Shown: positions 1 to 10,731 of the stretch, piece by piece
How positions within the stretch are numbered: the first letter of the stretch is position 1
Layout: each line of letters starts with the position of its first letter
Source: Triglochin maritima
Taxonomy: Eukaryota > Streptophyta > Magnoliopsida > Alismatales > Juncaginaceae
Reading direction: 5' to 3'
Assembly (NCBI GenBank): GCA_963682175.1
Contig: OY821775.1
Span: 13,798,501 to 13,862,500, forward strand
Length of the DNA: 64,000 nucleotides
Made by a program: the position numbers and the translations under genes
Notes under the pieces: generated by a model
Seen by the model: only the letters and a program-made list of their open reading frames with translations
Databases searched by the model: none
What the model was told of the DNA's origin: nothing

Positions 1-158
1 ATTTTTGTCCGGAATAAGTGTATTTTCTGTCCGCAATAAAATAAGTGTATTTTCTTTCCGGAATAAGTGTAGTTTTGTCCAGAATAAGTGTATTTTTGTC
101 CGGAATAAGTGTATTTTATGTCCGGAATAAGTGTATTTTCTGTCCGGAATAAGTATGA
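1..158. repeat. Short tandem repeat, 21-25 bp unit
   Basis: About seven imperfect copies of a unit with core CCGGAATAAGTGTATTTT run head to tail from the first base. The array probably continues upstream of the window. Units differ by a few substitutions and small indels. No coding potential. Confidence 0.85.
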
Positions 159-1140
159 ATTTCAACGTAAACTGGACAACCATTCCACATAAACAAGACA
201 AACTTTCTACATAAACAAGACAAACTTTCAGTTCCATTTCTGGACAAAACTTAATAATAAAAAATATTATGATTAGTGTGGGATCTGCACGAATAAAGGA
301 TCTGCACGCTGTCCTAGGGTCTGCACACTGTCTTATCTGTGTATTGGGAAAGGAATCGTTGAACTTAAAGAACTGACGTTTTTTATAAAGACAAAAACGC
401 GCGAAGAGAAATTTCGTTGACTGGACGCTGACTCAAAGAAAATACCTGAGTTGTACAGATCCACGTAAGACGCGTCCGTGACGCGCGCGTCCGTGTATAA
501 CGACCCAATAATATACATTTACACCACTCACCTGCACACTTTACCATGTTTGCTCGCAGAGTCGACGAAGAGGAAGTGCTGCTCCGCCACCTCGATTTCT
601 CCTCTCATCCCCTTCTTCCAACATCCACTGTCGGCCACCGTTACCCACCATAGCAGTAGGTATGCCCTTTTCTTCACATACGACATTGGTGTGTTATTTT
701 GGGTACGTAGTCAAACATTGTAACGGGGAGTAAAACTTGTTCTTCACAAAATTTGTTTTCAAGTGGGGGTGGATTTTTTCTCCTAAGGTCGTGATCTGAG
801 CTGTTTCGTGTGTGTTTGTTTTTGATTTCCAGCGTGTAATGTTTGTTAGTGATGAGCAACTTTTGTTAAAATGTTACTGGATGAAGCAAACCATGTATTC
901 CAGAAGTTGTAATTTGTTCCCAACATTTTCAGTTCGATTTGTATTACTAATTTGATTTTAACCTGGCAGTCATCCATCGGAGCCTAAAAAACTGAAACTG
1001 ACTCAAAAGCATAATTTTTGGGGGTTACTATTTGAAAATTTTCTTAAATGGTCCCAAAATTACATTTTACCATTAACAAATTAATTAATATACATTTCGT
1101 CCTGTGTCTTTAAACAAGATTTTTGACTCAATTTTCTTGT
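159..1140. other. Non-coding stretch with small direct repeats
   Basis: A roughly 26-bp unit with core ACATAAACAAGACAAACTTTC is present twice at about 187-236, and GGATCTGCAC or a close variant three times at 280-330. The rest is AT-rich and I see no gene in it. Confidence 0.6.
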
Positions 1141-1159
1141 TTGAATGAATTGTTATTTA

Positions 1160-1470
1160 TCTATCTTACAGTTTTCGGACGGATTGACGTGGACAACTTC
1201 CCATATGTTGATAGACTGCCAGGAATTATTTTACTATTTCTGGAGAGGTGGAATGACGTACGTGCTGATGGTAACTGTGGATTTCGATGTGTTGCCAATG
1301 TCTTCCATGATGGTCAAGACAACTGGCCGTACGCCCGTCGTGCGATTTCTAATGAGATAGGTGCACATCCTATTTATGAGTGTCTATTTTGACAATGTGG
1401 TAGAGGCTCGTCAACGAATTAATTGGGGTGGGAGAGCTTGTGACGAGAATCATTATATGGAAGTTCGGGC
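1160..1470 (+). pseudogene. OTU-like cysteine protease domain remnant
   Basis: The frame at 1160-1392 encodes a segment containing ADGNCGFRCVA followed by a DNWPYARR motif, and after a one-base frame change near 1390 continues as RINWGGRACDENHYME. The D-G-N-C-G-F-R core matches the nucleophile region of OTU-like cysteine proteases, as found in plant genes and in proteins carried by some plant Mutator-like elements. The remainder of the domain, including a convincing catalytic His, is not visible, and coding similarity stops near 1470 where a GC-rich segment begins. I read this as a transposon-derived or gene-derived fragment, not a functional gene. Confidence 0.5.
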
Positions 1471-1477
1471 CGCCGCG

Positions 1478-1512
1478 AGAACCGCCTCCCCCAAGGGGGA
1501 GCGGTTCCGGTG
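1478..1512. other. GC-rich near-perfect hairpin
   Basis: GAACCGCCTCCCCC is followed after AA by GGGGGAGCGGTTC, an inverted repeat with a single bulged base. It lies in an isolated GC-rich island (about 1455-1555) within AT-rich DNA, which suggests a short insertion. Confidence 0.55.
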
Positions 1513-1555
1513 GCCGCCCTCTCGTTGGATCGGGCGTCTCCCGTGGACGCCACAC

Positions 1556-2436
1556 CCAATTTTTTTTATTTAAAAATTAATTAAAATAAACAAGGGAAAT
1601 TACCAGATTTGAGTAATCTGGGGCGTCCGTTGGTTCTCTTCCTGGCCTCCGAGACATTGTATCTGGTGAATAGAAGAGTAATATGAAGAGAAAGTGGTGT
1701 TAGAAGAGTGAAATGAAGACTTATACAAGTAGAAAGGGTTGAAGAGCAAAATGGTAACTGTACGAGCGATTTAATTAGTTTTAAGGCGACGAATAACAGT
1801 TCAGTATTTTTTTCCACTACAAATGTAATTATGTGACATATTTCTCCTATATAATATGCTTACAATTTCCAGATTTTTTTGTGACTTAATTGACTTCGTC
1901 TTGTTGATTGACTTAAAATTCCCTTTCCTAAAATCAAACAGTAAACCATTTCCCTGTTCAGCTTCGTTTGTTGCCTATAAATTTGATTAGACATGTAATT
2001 GTCATTTCTTTATAGTTGATTTATCAAATTGTTTTACAGTGAATGAACATAGCTATGTTGAAACCTCTGTTCAGGAATGTGGCCCGATGTTGTTGCATAT
2101 GCGGGCCCGATGTTGTTGCATATGCGGGCGCGATGCCATGGAGATGCGCATCGCATCTCCCCGGTGCAGTTTGCATTGTGACCCGCATCTTAAAACTCCC
2201 ATTTTTTTTGTTTTTTACTCTTATTTGTTTAATATTGAATTATTGATCTTAGAAATTATTCAAAAACTTACCTAAATTTTTAGTTATATGTATATAATTT
2301 ATAATTAATATATATATATATATTATTTAATTATTAAATCGCATATGCACCTTTATCCCGCATATATCGGATACCGTGTCTCGCCGCATTGAATCTGCAT
2401 CCTGTATCTCCGAACCTTGGTTGAAATAACTACTAG
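1556..2436. other. Non-coding, with a 24-bp tandem duplication
   Basis: At about 2082-2130 the unit CCCGATGTTGTTGCATATGC plus GGG occurs twice in tandem. A near-palindromic GAGATGCG-CAT-CGCATCTC follows at about 2141-2160. The remainder is AT-rich and shows no gene. Confidence 0.5.
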
Positions 2437-3600
2437 AGGACGACGAGAGGGATGAATTACTAGTACTTACTATGGTAAGTTGTGTAGATGAATACATTAG
2501 GTACTCCCTATTGAAGACCCCGTCCACATCACCCCTTTGACTAGAAATGTAAAAACGTTAGACATGTCATCTAAACATTGGCAGGTATTACGACACTTGT
2601 AGAATGCATAATGAGGTTTTCTTAAAACTCTGTCACATTTTGAAATTGAAAGACCTACTAAAACCGACCCGTGAGTTAGTGTCGAAGAACAATTGCACAT
2701 GTTCCTATATGACTTAGGTCACACACACATTAATAGGGCATTGCAAGATATGTTTCAACATTCCGGGGAAACTGTTAGTCAACACGTGAATATTGTCCTA
2801 CATGCTCTCACGATTTGAGCATGCGATATTATTCAACCAATAGAACCTTTAACAGAGCGCCCCATACATCCACGACCACGGTGGTGGTAAGTTTTTCCCC
2901 TACTTCATATAATGTGTGGGTGCAATTGATGGGACTCATGTGGATGTGTACATCCCCAAAGACAAGCAATTAGCTTATCGTTCAGGTCTAGACCCCAAGC
3001 ACACAACCCAAAATATGTTAGCAATTTGCGATTTCAAGATGTGATTTACGTTTGCTATTTCCAGATGGGAAGGTAGTGCCCACAACCGTCGAATTTTAAA
3101 TCAGGCCATCTATGATTGTACCCCAACTGCCCCCAAATTGTAAATCCCTCAACTTTCTTGTTAGTTCCTTTGTCGCAGACCCAGTTAATGTAATTCATGT
3201 TGACTTCCTAACTATTTACCATATAATTACTACGTTGTTGACACAGGTTATCCAATCGAAGGGGTTTTCTGGTCCTCAAGGATTTTGTGCATCTCGTCCT
3301 CGCGACAAATGGTTAGGAAACGTAATAGAGAGAGTTTTTGGTGTGTTAAAGATCTGTTGGGCATTGTTAACACACATGGATCTTTATCATCTAAAATCAC
3401 AAGCATTGTTTGTACAAGTAGGAATGACACTCTACAATTTCATAATAGATGAAAGAAATGACGAGATGATAGAAGAAACTGAAGAATTGGTTCATACGAA
3501 ACGACAAACCATCACCATCTCGTCATCAAAGTACCAATGTTTGTGATGAATTAAATATGACCCACTTAAGGGACCTAATTTGTGACGTTATTGTAACTGC
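2437..3600 (+). pseudogene. PIF/Harbinger transposase remnant (locus 1)
   Basis: Discontinuous reading frames match the plant HARBI1-like DDE nuclease. In order they show a helix-turn-helix-like N-terminal part, a segment reading QDMFQHSGETVSQHVN-like (about 2745-2790), the first catalytic Asp region GTHVDVYIPKDKQ (about 2925-2970), a CDFKM block (about 3025), and the C-terminal NVIERVFGVLKICWALL block (about 3320-3370). Many stops and frameshifts break it; the longest frame is 3112-3546. Harbinger elements encode this transposase plus a Myb/SANT-like protein, and a matching Myb-like remnant lies downstream at 9.87-15.77 kb, separated by two copia insertions. Family is clear; function is lost. 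Confidence 0.8.
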
Positions 3601-3785
3601 GAATACAAGGGTTTAGAATATGAATTGAATTTGCACTTTTGTTTAGCAAATTATGAACTACTTGATGTTGGTTTGAATGTATGGCATTAAATTTGTACTA
3701 CGTTTTACTTTTTAAGGGATTGAAATTAATGTTCTTATTTGATTGGTACAAATGTTATAAAATTGTGCTTCACTACTGTTACCTT

Positions 3786-4674
3786 TGTTGGGAGGGGGAT
3801 CTACGATGCACTAACTCGACACAGATTACACGCACCACGAAAAAACGAATATTGTATGCGGAAATTAACTTCTGACCCTCTCCCAAACTTAATGCAACAA
3901 GCAAACACAAATTAAGATGGAAATATCAAGCAATCACACAACACACCTGAAGCAAACCACGACACACGCGATTTTACAAGGTTCGGTAAAATGCCTGCGT
4001 CCTTGGGGGGTCTCCTGCGGGTTTCCTTTCCTTGAAGCTCTTCTCCAACAAGAGAAGTCTCCGAGATTACACAAGTTTGGAAGCAATGTGTCTCCCAAAG
4101 CACTCTAGATCTCTCTCTAGCCTAATCTCTCTCAAGGAAATAAAGATTGTATGTTGTGTTACAAGATTAGGGCAAAAAACCTATTTATAATGGGATAAAT
4201 TCGTATAGGAAATAAGTCAGATCGTGCATAACTGTCTCCAAAGGGTCGACCGGAATTGCCCATTCGGTCGACCGTTGTTCGGTTAATATGCATAACCGTC
4301 AATGTTCGGTCGACCACTCGCCCCGAGCCGGTCGACCGTTCCGCGCTTCTGAATAGCGTCCGAAGCTCCTGGACGTTTTCGGTCGACCGCGAGTCCAACA
4401 ACGGTCGACCGTTCTGCATGTCGATTTTCAACTCCCAGCACTTTCGCTTTTCGGTCGACCGCGTGCCCAACACCGGTCGACCGGATCTCGATCCATCCCG
4501 AGCTCCAAATCTACTGACGTTTTTCGGTCGACCGATTTCTCCGAAACGGTCGACCGTTCCTCGATCTGTTCCAAGCCTCCAGGCTCCTGGAGTAAATCGG
4601 TCGACCGTGACTTAAGCTCCGGTCGACCGTTTCTCCCTGTTTCCTGTATTAACAATTATAAACCAAATCCAACA
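3786..4674 (-). repeat. 3' LTR of copia element 1
   Basis: 889-bp long terminal repeat, the downstream one in element orientation. It carries a 12-site array of CGGTCGACCG palindromes at 4244-4628, preceded (plus-strand sense) by about 450 bp without such sites. Confidence 0.93.
4243..4628. repeat. Paired palindrome array in copia 1 3' LTR
   Basis: Twelve sites built on GTCGAC, most as full CGGTCGACCG. GTCGAC starts are 4245/4267, 4309/4331, 4382/4404, 4454/4476, 4527/4549 and 4600/4622. Every pair is exactly 22 bp apart; successive pairs are 64, 73, 72, 73 and 73 bp apart. The 12-bp spacers within pairs and the stretches between pairs differ in sequence. Seen directly; function is unknown. 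Confidence 0.95.
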
Positions 4675-4778
4675 ATCTCCACCTTGGTTAGAATTGTTAC
4701 CTTAGCCTTCTTTGCCTCCACATCCTTTGTGCTTCCTAGTAGCACCTTTAGCGTTACTCCCCGGAGCGCTTCTCCTTC

Positions 4779-6650
4779 TCACTCTCTGAGGACATTGAGA
4801 AGCATCGAGCACAACTCAAACTTCTCCCGATTGATGACCTTAGTCATCATATCTGCAGGATTCTCACTCGTGTCGATTTTATGGAGAACAACCTGCCCTT
4901 CTTCGATCCACTCCCGGATCCTGTGGTACCTTACTTCAATATGTTTGGTCCTTGAATGGAACGTCTGATCCTTGGCTAGATAAATTGCACTTTGACTATC
5001 ACAATGCAATTTGGTCACTTCCTGTTCCATCCCCAAAGAGCTAACCAAACCCTTCAACCATATAGCTTCTTTCCCGGCATCGACAACATCCATGTACTCC
5101 GCTTCCGTCGTAGACAACGTGGTAGTATGTTGGAGAACCGATCTCCAACTCACTGGACCTCCACCCAAAGTGAACACGTACCCTGTTGTGGACCTCCGCT
5201 TATCCAGATCTCCAGCATAATCTGAATCAACGTACCCCTCCACCTGCCTTTGTGCTCCATCTTTGGTGAACTTCAAGCTAACATCCATGGTTCCCTTCAG
5301 GTACCTCAACAGCCACTTCAACGCTTCCCAATGCTCTTTTCCTGGGTTAGCCATATAACGACTCATGAGGCTAACTGCGTGTGAAATGTCTGGCCTAGTG
5401 CAGATCATAGCATACATAACGGATCCCACTGCACTAGCATATGGAATTCTCTCCATATCTCTCCTTTCCTTTTCAGTAGAGGGGCTGGACTTCAACGAGA
5501 GCTTGAAGTGAGCACTAATAGGTGTGGCCACCTGCTTGGCATTCTCGAGATTGTACCTCTCGAGTATCTTCCGGATATAACTCCTTTGAGTGAGCAGGAT
5601 TTCACCTTTCTTGGTATCCCTGGAGATCTCCATACCGAGAATCTTCTTTGCACTTCCGAGGTCTTTCATCTCAAACTCCCCGTGAAGCTTCAGTTTGAGA
5701 TCATCTATATGCTTCATCTCCTTAGCCGTGATCAACATGTCATCCACATACAAAAGCAAGAACCCGTGTGTACCGTCTCCAAGACTCCGCAAGTATACAC
5801 AACTATCATAATTGCAACGTACAAAACCATTATTAATCATAAAAAAATCGAACCTTTTGTACCACTGCCTCGGCGATTGCTTAAGTCCATAGAGGGACTT
5901 TTTCAGCTTGCATACTTGTCCTTCCTTGTCTCGTGCGATGAACCCATCCGGCTGCCTCATATAGATTTCTTCCTCTATGTGCCGGTGAAGAAAAGCTGTC
6001 TTCATGTCAATCTGCTCTAACTCCATGTTGTCCATAGCTACCATAGCTAACAACACTCTAATAGAGGTGTGCTTTACAACGGGTGAGAAGATCTTGTTGT
6101 AATCGACCCCTTCCTTCTGAGCATATCCCTTTGCCACCAACCTTGCTTTATACTTTATCTCCTCCATAGGAGATGACCCTTCCTTCTTCCTGAAGATCCA
6201 CTTGCACCCAATCGCGCGCTTTCCCTTGGGAAGCTCCGTTAACTCCCAAGTTTGATTCTTATGAAGAGACTCCATCTCTTCGGTCATGGCCACCATCTAC
6301 TTGTTCCTGTCCTCCGGCTCAATAGCTTCTTCGAATGTGCAAGGGTCCTCACATTCGGTAACAAGTGCAAACGCAATACTAGCATCATCGTGACCATACC
6401 TCACCGGTGCCTTTGTGATCCTCCTTTGTCTTCCTTGAGCAATACTCTCTTGCTCAGCTTCCTCCTCTACTCGTGAGTCAGTTGTTTCTTGCTGAACTTC
6501 TTGATTCGATTCTTCCCTTGAAGTCGTGACCCCAACTTCAATTTCGTCTTCCTGCATGGGAACCTCTTGCTGCTCTTTCTCCTCAAGGCCCTTAAGCAAA
6601 CTTGTCTCATCAAAGACCACATTACTCCGTAGGAGTACCTTCTTGCTCAC
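4779..6650 (-). pseudogene. Copia 1 reverse transcriptase-RNase H
   Basis: C-terminal half of the copia polyprotein: it copies element RNA into DNA and degrades the RNA strand inside virus-like particles. Frame 6296-4779 shows the RT entry block (GCKWIFRKKEG, KARLVAKGYAQKEGVDY), the catalytic YVDDM motif (copia YVDD), GLKQSPRQWYKRF, and an RNase H domain with DSDYAGD and STTEAEYM. The linker frame 6650-6297 is acidic and ends with a TAG exactly where DRDKW-type proteins keep tryptophan, so a TGG to TAG change separates it from RT in the same frame. A second same-frame TAG at 6657-6659 separates it from integrase. RT and RNase H motifs themselves look intact. Confidence 0.9.
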
Positions 6651-6656
6651 CGGATC

Positions 6657-7680
6657 CTAAAGCTTATATCCTTTCACTGCCCCATCGTAACCAAGGAATA
6701 TGCACTCCTTCAATTTCGAATCCAGCTTCGACCGTTGTGTCTCATCGACCAACGCATAGGCTTTGCATCCAAATATCCTAAGCCTCGGGTAATCAAATAG
6801 CTCACCCGTCCACACTTCCTGAGGTGTCTTTAATTCAAGTGCCGATGACGGTGAGATATTTACTAAGTAACATGCAAGATCTACTGCTTCCGCCCAAAAA
6901 TCCTTCGACAGATTTGCATGAAGCCTCATGCTCCTTGCACATTCACATAGTGTCCTGTTCATCCTTTCAGCTACACCGTTTTGTCCCGGACTCCACGGTG
7001 TAGTGAAATGCCTCGTGACGCCTTCTTTCTCACAGAAACTTGCAAACTCCCTTGAGGTCCACTTACCTCCGTTATCTGTCCGTAAGTACTTAACAAATTT
7101 TCCTGTACTTTTCTCTACTTGGGCCTTCCATGCTTTAAACTTATCAAAGGCTTCAAATTTATTTTTCAGAAAATAAACCCATACCTTCCTTGAGAAGTCG
7201 TCTATGAATGTGACGAAATATTTGGCTCCACCCTTTGACCGAACCTGAGTCGGTCCCCAGACGTCTGAGTGCACATACTCTAGATTTTTCTTCGTCTTGT
7301 GGATAGCCGTCTTGAACCGAATCATGTGCTGTTTACCGAAGACACAATACTTGCAAAAATCCAATTTGCAGCTCTTAACACCCTTCAGCAATCCCTGTTT
7401 GTGTAGCTCACGCAAACCCTTTTCCGACATATGTTCAAGCCTCATATGTCAAAGTGTGAACCTGTCTTCGTCGCGTGCAACGTTTGTTGCATCTTTTCTT
7501 GCTACTGCATTCCCTAGCATTCAATACAAGTTGCCCACATTGGTTCCCTTTATCACTGTCATCGCCCCATGAGTGACCTTGATCTTTTCGTCCCCGCCGC
7601 CACCCGAGAGTATCAAGCTCTCCTAGAGAAATCAGATTCTTCTTAAACTTTGGTACGTGACGCACCCCGTCAGCATTCGA
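6657..7680 (-). pseudogene. Copia 1 integrase
   Basis: Frame 7445-6657 carries the zinc-binding region (His from HMRLEHMS, Cys pair CKLDFCKYC), the first catalytic Asp in HSDVWGP, the second in RTDNGGKW and the catalytic Glu in NGVAERMNRT, followed by the GKAY-type C-terminal region. The order is that of a copia integrase (DDE recombinase inserting cDNA into the genome). Upstream, the linker to protease is broken: in the reading frame, TGA replaces an expected Trp codon just before HMRLEHM (about 7446) and another TGA follows NLY (about 7519), both one-base changes from TGG. The frame from protease is also lost near 7690. Confidence 0.88.
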
Positions 7681-7682
7681 AT

Positions 7683-8712
7683 TCACCCATTGAACATCTT
7701 GAACTGTACGAAACCAATACCGACAGTAGTGCACGGTGCATCGTTGCCCATAACAACTATCCCTCCTTTCAGTGGCTCATAGGATGTGAACCACTCCTTA
7801 TCCGGGAACATGTGAAATGATGCTCCTGTATCCAAAATCCATCCAGATGATGATTTGTCAATACCTGCAGCGTAAACTGTAAGAACGTCGACTTCGTTCT
7901 TCTCCTCCACCACACTGGCGGAATTGTACCCGTCTTTTCCTTTCTGCAGCGACTCCTTGAAGGCCCTACAATCACGCTTCATATGACCAACCTTCTTGCA
8001 GAAAAAACATTCAAAGGATCTCCCCTTTGATTTGGACCGGCCCCTTCCGTTGCTTCTTCCTTTGTTACCCGTTCTGCCCCTTTTCGGTGTTGCGATCAAT
8101 CCTTCACCCTTCTCGAAAGAGTTACTACCAGAATTCCTCCTTGCATCATAGGAGATCAGCGTGCCCTTGACCTCCTCCAACACCAACGAATCCTTGCCAT
8201 ATATGATCGTATTCACCAAATTCCCATACGAGTCCGGCAGCGACGTCAATAACAACATTGCCTTGTCTACATCCTCCATCTTGTCCTCAAGCTGAGTCAG
8301 ATCAGCTATCAACTTATTGAACACCGAGAGATGCTCATGAACGGTGTGTTCTCCTTCATCCGAAGCATGTACAGCTGACGCTTCAATTCAACTTGTTGCT
8401 AAGGTTCTTCATCATGAACCTCTCCTCCAGAAGTTTCCAATATTCTGCCGCAGTCTTCACCAATTCCTCGAAAAGCAAATCATCCGAGAGGCACAACTCG
8501 ATGATTCCTATAGCCCGGAGATTCAGACTCTCCCACTTTTCGTCGGTCGTCTTCGACGGCTTCTTCTCAATCCCATCCAACGTCAGCAATAGCCCGTCCG
8601 TCTGAGACATCAACGCACGATCCCTCCGTTGCCATGTTGAGAAGTTCCCTTTTCCGGTGAATTTCTCCACCCGAAAATTCCACGCTTCTTCCCCCATCGA
8701 AAGTGCAACCAA
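7683..8712 (-). pseudogene. Copia 1 gag and protease
   Basis: Frame 8712-8383 encodes the start of gag (MVALSMGEEAWNFRVEKFTG), the capsid-type domain with the TWQRRDRALMSQ region typical of copia gag. A one-base frameshift near 8388 moves reading to frame 8324-7683, which continues with FNKLIADLTQ, a basic linker, one CCHC zinc knuckle (CFFCKKVGHMKRDC, nucleic-acid binding) and the aspartic protease active site DTGAS. The protease then loses frame near 7690. The Met start lies 15 bases from the 5' LTR, close behind the primer binding site, which fits a compact leader. Confidence 0.88.
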
Positions 8713-8713
8713 A

Positions 8714-8725
8714 GCTCTGATACCA
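8714..8725 (-). other. Primer binding site, copia 1
   Basis: On the minus strand this reads TGGTATCAGAGC, the complement of the 3' end of plant initiator methionine tRNA, two bases from the 5' LTR (8728). Confidence 0.93.
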
Positions 8726-8727
8726 GC

Positions 8728-9618
8728 TGTTGGGAGGGGGATCTACGATGCACTAACTCGACACGGATTACACGCACCACGAAAAATCGAATATTGTATG
8801 CGGAAATTAACATCTGACCCTCTCCCAAACTTAATGCAACAAGCAAACACAAATTAAGATGGAAATATCAAGCAATCACACAACACACCTGAAGCAAACC
8901 ACGACACACGCGATTTTACAAGGTTCGGCAAGGTGCCTACGTCCTTGGGGGGTCTCCTGCGGGTTTCCTTTCCTTGAAGCTCTTCTCCAACAAGAGAAGT
9001 CTATGAGATTACACAAGTTTGGAAGCAATGCGTCTCCCAAAGCACTCTAGATCTCTCTCTAGCCTAATCTCTCTCAAGAAAATAAAGATTGTATGTTGTG
9101 TTACAATATTATGGCAAAAAACCTATTTATAATGGGCTAAATTCGTACAGGAAATAAGTCAGATCGTGCATAACTGTCTCCAAACGGTCGACCGGAATTG
9201 CCCATTCGGCCGACCATTGTTCGGTTAATACGCATAACCGTCAATGTTCGGTCGACCACTCGCCCCGAGCCGGTCGACCATTCCGCGCTTCTGAATAGCG
9301 CCCGAAGCTCCTGGATGTTTTCGGTCGACCGCGAGTCCAACAACGGTCGACCGTTCTGCATGTCGATTTTCATCTCCCAGCTACTGTCGCTTTTCGGTCG
9401 ACCGCGTGCCCAACACCGGTCGACCGGATCTCGATCCATCCCGAGCTCCAAATCTACTGACGTTTTTCGGTCGACCGATTTCCCCGAAACGGTCGACCGT
9501 TCCTCGATCTGTTCCAAGCCTCCAGGCGCCTGGAGTAAATCAGTCGACTGTGACTTAAATTCCGGTCGACCGTTTCTCCCTGTTTTCCTGTATTAACAAT
9601 TATAAACCAAATCCAACA
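8728..9618 (-). repeat. 5' LTR of copia element 1
   Basis: 891-bp LTR, highly similar to the one at 3786-4674. It should hold promoter and polyadenylation signals, but I cannot place them with confidence. Confidence 0.93.
9185..9571. repeat. Paired palindrome array in copia 1 5' LTR
   Basis: Same layout as in the other LTR: GTCGAC-type starts at 9187/9209, 9251/9273, 9324/9346, 9397/9419, 9470/9492 and 9543/9565. All pairs are 22 bp apart; pair period is 64 then 73 bp four times. The copy at 9209 is GCCGAC and the copy at 9543 reads CAGTCGACTG, changes consistent with transitions at CpG. Confidence 0.95.
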
Positions 9619-9864
9619 ACCTTTACTATTCTACAATTACTGTGTCGTACTTGTCTCTTCACTCCACAACACAGGCTTGGTCTCACAACAACAAAAGAAT
9701 GGTTCACCGGTACACAAGCTTTATTCCACTGATTGCAATGGGACTTTGGTCCCCTACTCATTCTCGTTTGAGGAGATTTACAAAGACGAAATTTTTATGG
9801 ATATTTTACAAGATCCTCCACTGTAGAATGCACAAAACATGACAACGTCGATGGCTATCAGGCG

Positions 9865-10526
9865 GCAGAGGTACCTCCCCGATGCTTCCATCCCTATAGT
9901 GCGAGAACCCCGCAAGGAGTAAAGGACTACAAATTGGACAGTAGAGCAACATGCTCTGTTATTCGTCTCTGTTGGAACAGGCACAAGAGGGGAACATGCT
10001 TGGCATGTGTTTAAATGTCGTAGGATGAAGAAAATTGTCAAGAAATTCAACACATTCACGAATTTAAGCTATTTGTGGGAGCAAATGAAAAACCACTGAA
10101 ACAATAAAAAAAGATATACCACGTGGAAGTGGTTAAAGCAACAAACGGGATTGGGCTGGGACAAGGCCCGAGGAACTTTATCTATGGACGAGCAGTGGTG
10201 GAAGGGCAACGCTTTGGTGAGTGGTTTTTTCGTCAATATAGTGTAATTTTCCCTTCTATAGCACACTTATGTGAGATATAATATCCTTAATTTGCTTGTT
10301 GAACAGAGCCACAAATATCCGTTCGACTTCAAGTATGGGCCTCTACTTTATGAGGATGAAATGTGGTTCATCTTTGATAATGGTTTCACTGAGAGTGTTG
10401 GAAACATATGTTTCAGAAGAAGAGGCACCAAGAACCGGCTACACACTAACGTGAGCAATTCATCCCATGCTAACATAGTTGACCAAGCAAGAGTCGAAGA
10501 TGGAAGTGGAGAATCTGGTGATAATC
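9865..10526 (+). pseudogene. Myb/SANT-like protein of Harbinger locus 1, N-terminal part
   Basis: Interrupted frames encode a Myb/SANT-like DNA-binding domain of the kind found in plant L10-interacting-Myb-like proteins and Harbinger ORF1 products: NWTVEQHALLF (helix 1 region), a region ending in the weakened WEQMKNH helix, then TGLGWDKARGTLSMDEQWW, the classic sequence after the domain. A likely intron with GTGAGT donor and AG acceptor spans 10217-10306; the next exon continues with a HKYPFDFKYGPLLYEDEMWF segment. There are stops in the first part. The frame is cut at 10526 by copia element 2 and resumes at 15394. Confidence 0.65.
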
Positions 10527-10731
10527 TATTAAACGGAATTAGGGAGAAAGAGGTTGATTTCTATATATTATTCTGAGTTTTACATGAGTTTGTATATATA
10601 TACATCACTAAGTTGGGTGACCGTTTGAAGTTAATGCTGAGTGAAGAGATGCATCCTTTGGGAGAAGACGTGATGGTTGACGAGGAGGCGCGTTGCATGT
10701 TGGTGAAGATGTGCGTCTGCATATTTCAACA
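10527..10731 (-). repeat. 3' LTR of copia element 2
   Basis: 205-bp LTR. The polyprotein stop codon (TGA, 10726-10728) lies inside it: the last sense codon and the stop are made from the LTR's own first bases. Confidence 0.93.

Larger units (their letters stand above)
3786..9618 (-). mobile_element. Ty1/copia LTR retrotransposon 1
   Basis: Nearly complete element in minus orientation. Two LTRs of 889 and 891 bp (3786-4674 and 8728-9618) begin TG and end CA and differ at only a few per cent of positions. A 5-bp target site duplication ACCTT flanks it (3781-3785 and 9619-9623). The primer binding site complement lies at 8714-8725 and a purine-rich tract at 4675-4690. Gene order gag-protease-integrase-RT-RNase H is copia type; the RNase H end resembles the Tnt1/Tork group, which is tentative. 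It is inactive: four in-frame stops at tryptophan positions and two frameshifts. It interrupts Harbinger locus 1. Confidence 0.95.

Noticed and set aside
4243..4628. CRISPR-like array
   Set aside because: Palindromes are 10 bp with 12-bp spacers in a eukaryotic LTR; no cas genes and wrong unit sizes.
9137..9596. Open frames rich in SVDR, GRP and RST repeats (also 4159-4655, 48967-49331, 56548-57374, 63255-63586)
   Set aside because: They are translations of the CGGTCGACCG arrays in all frames and both strands; no protein family matches and stops vary between LTR copies.
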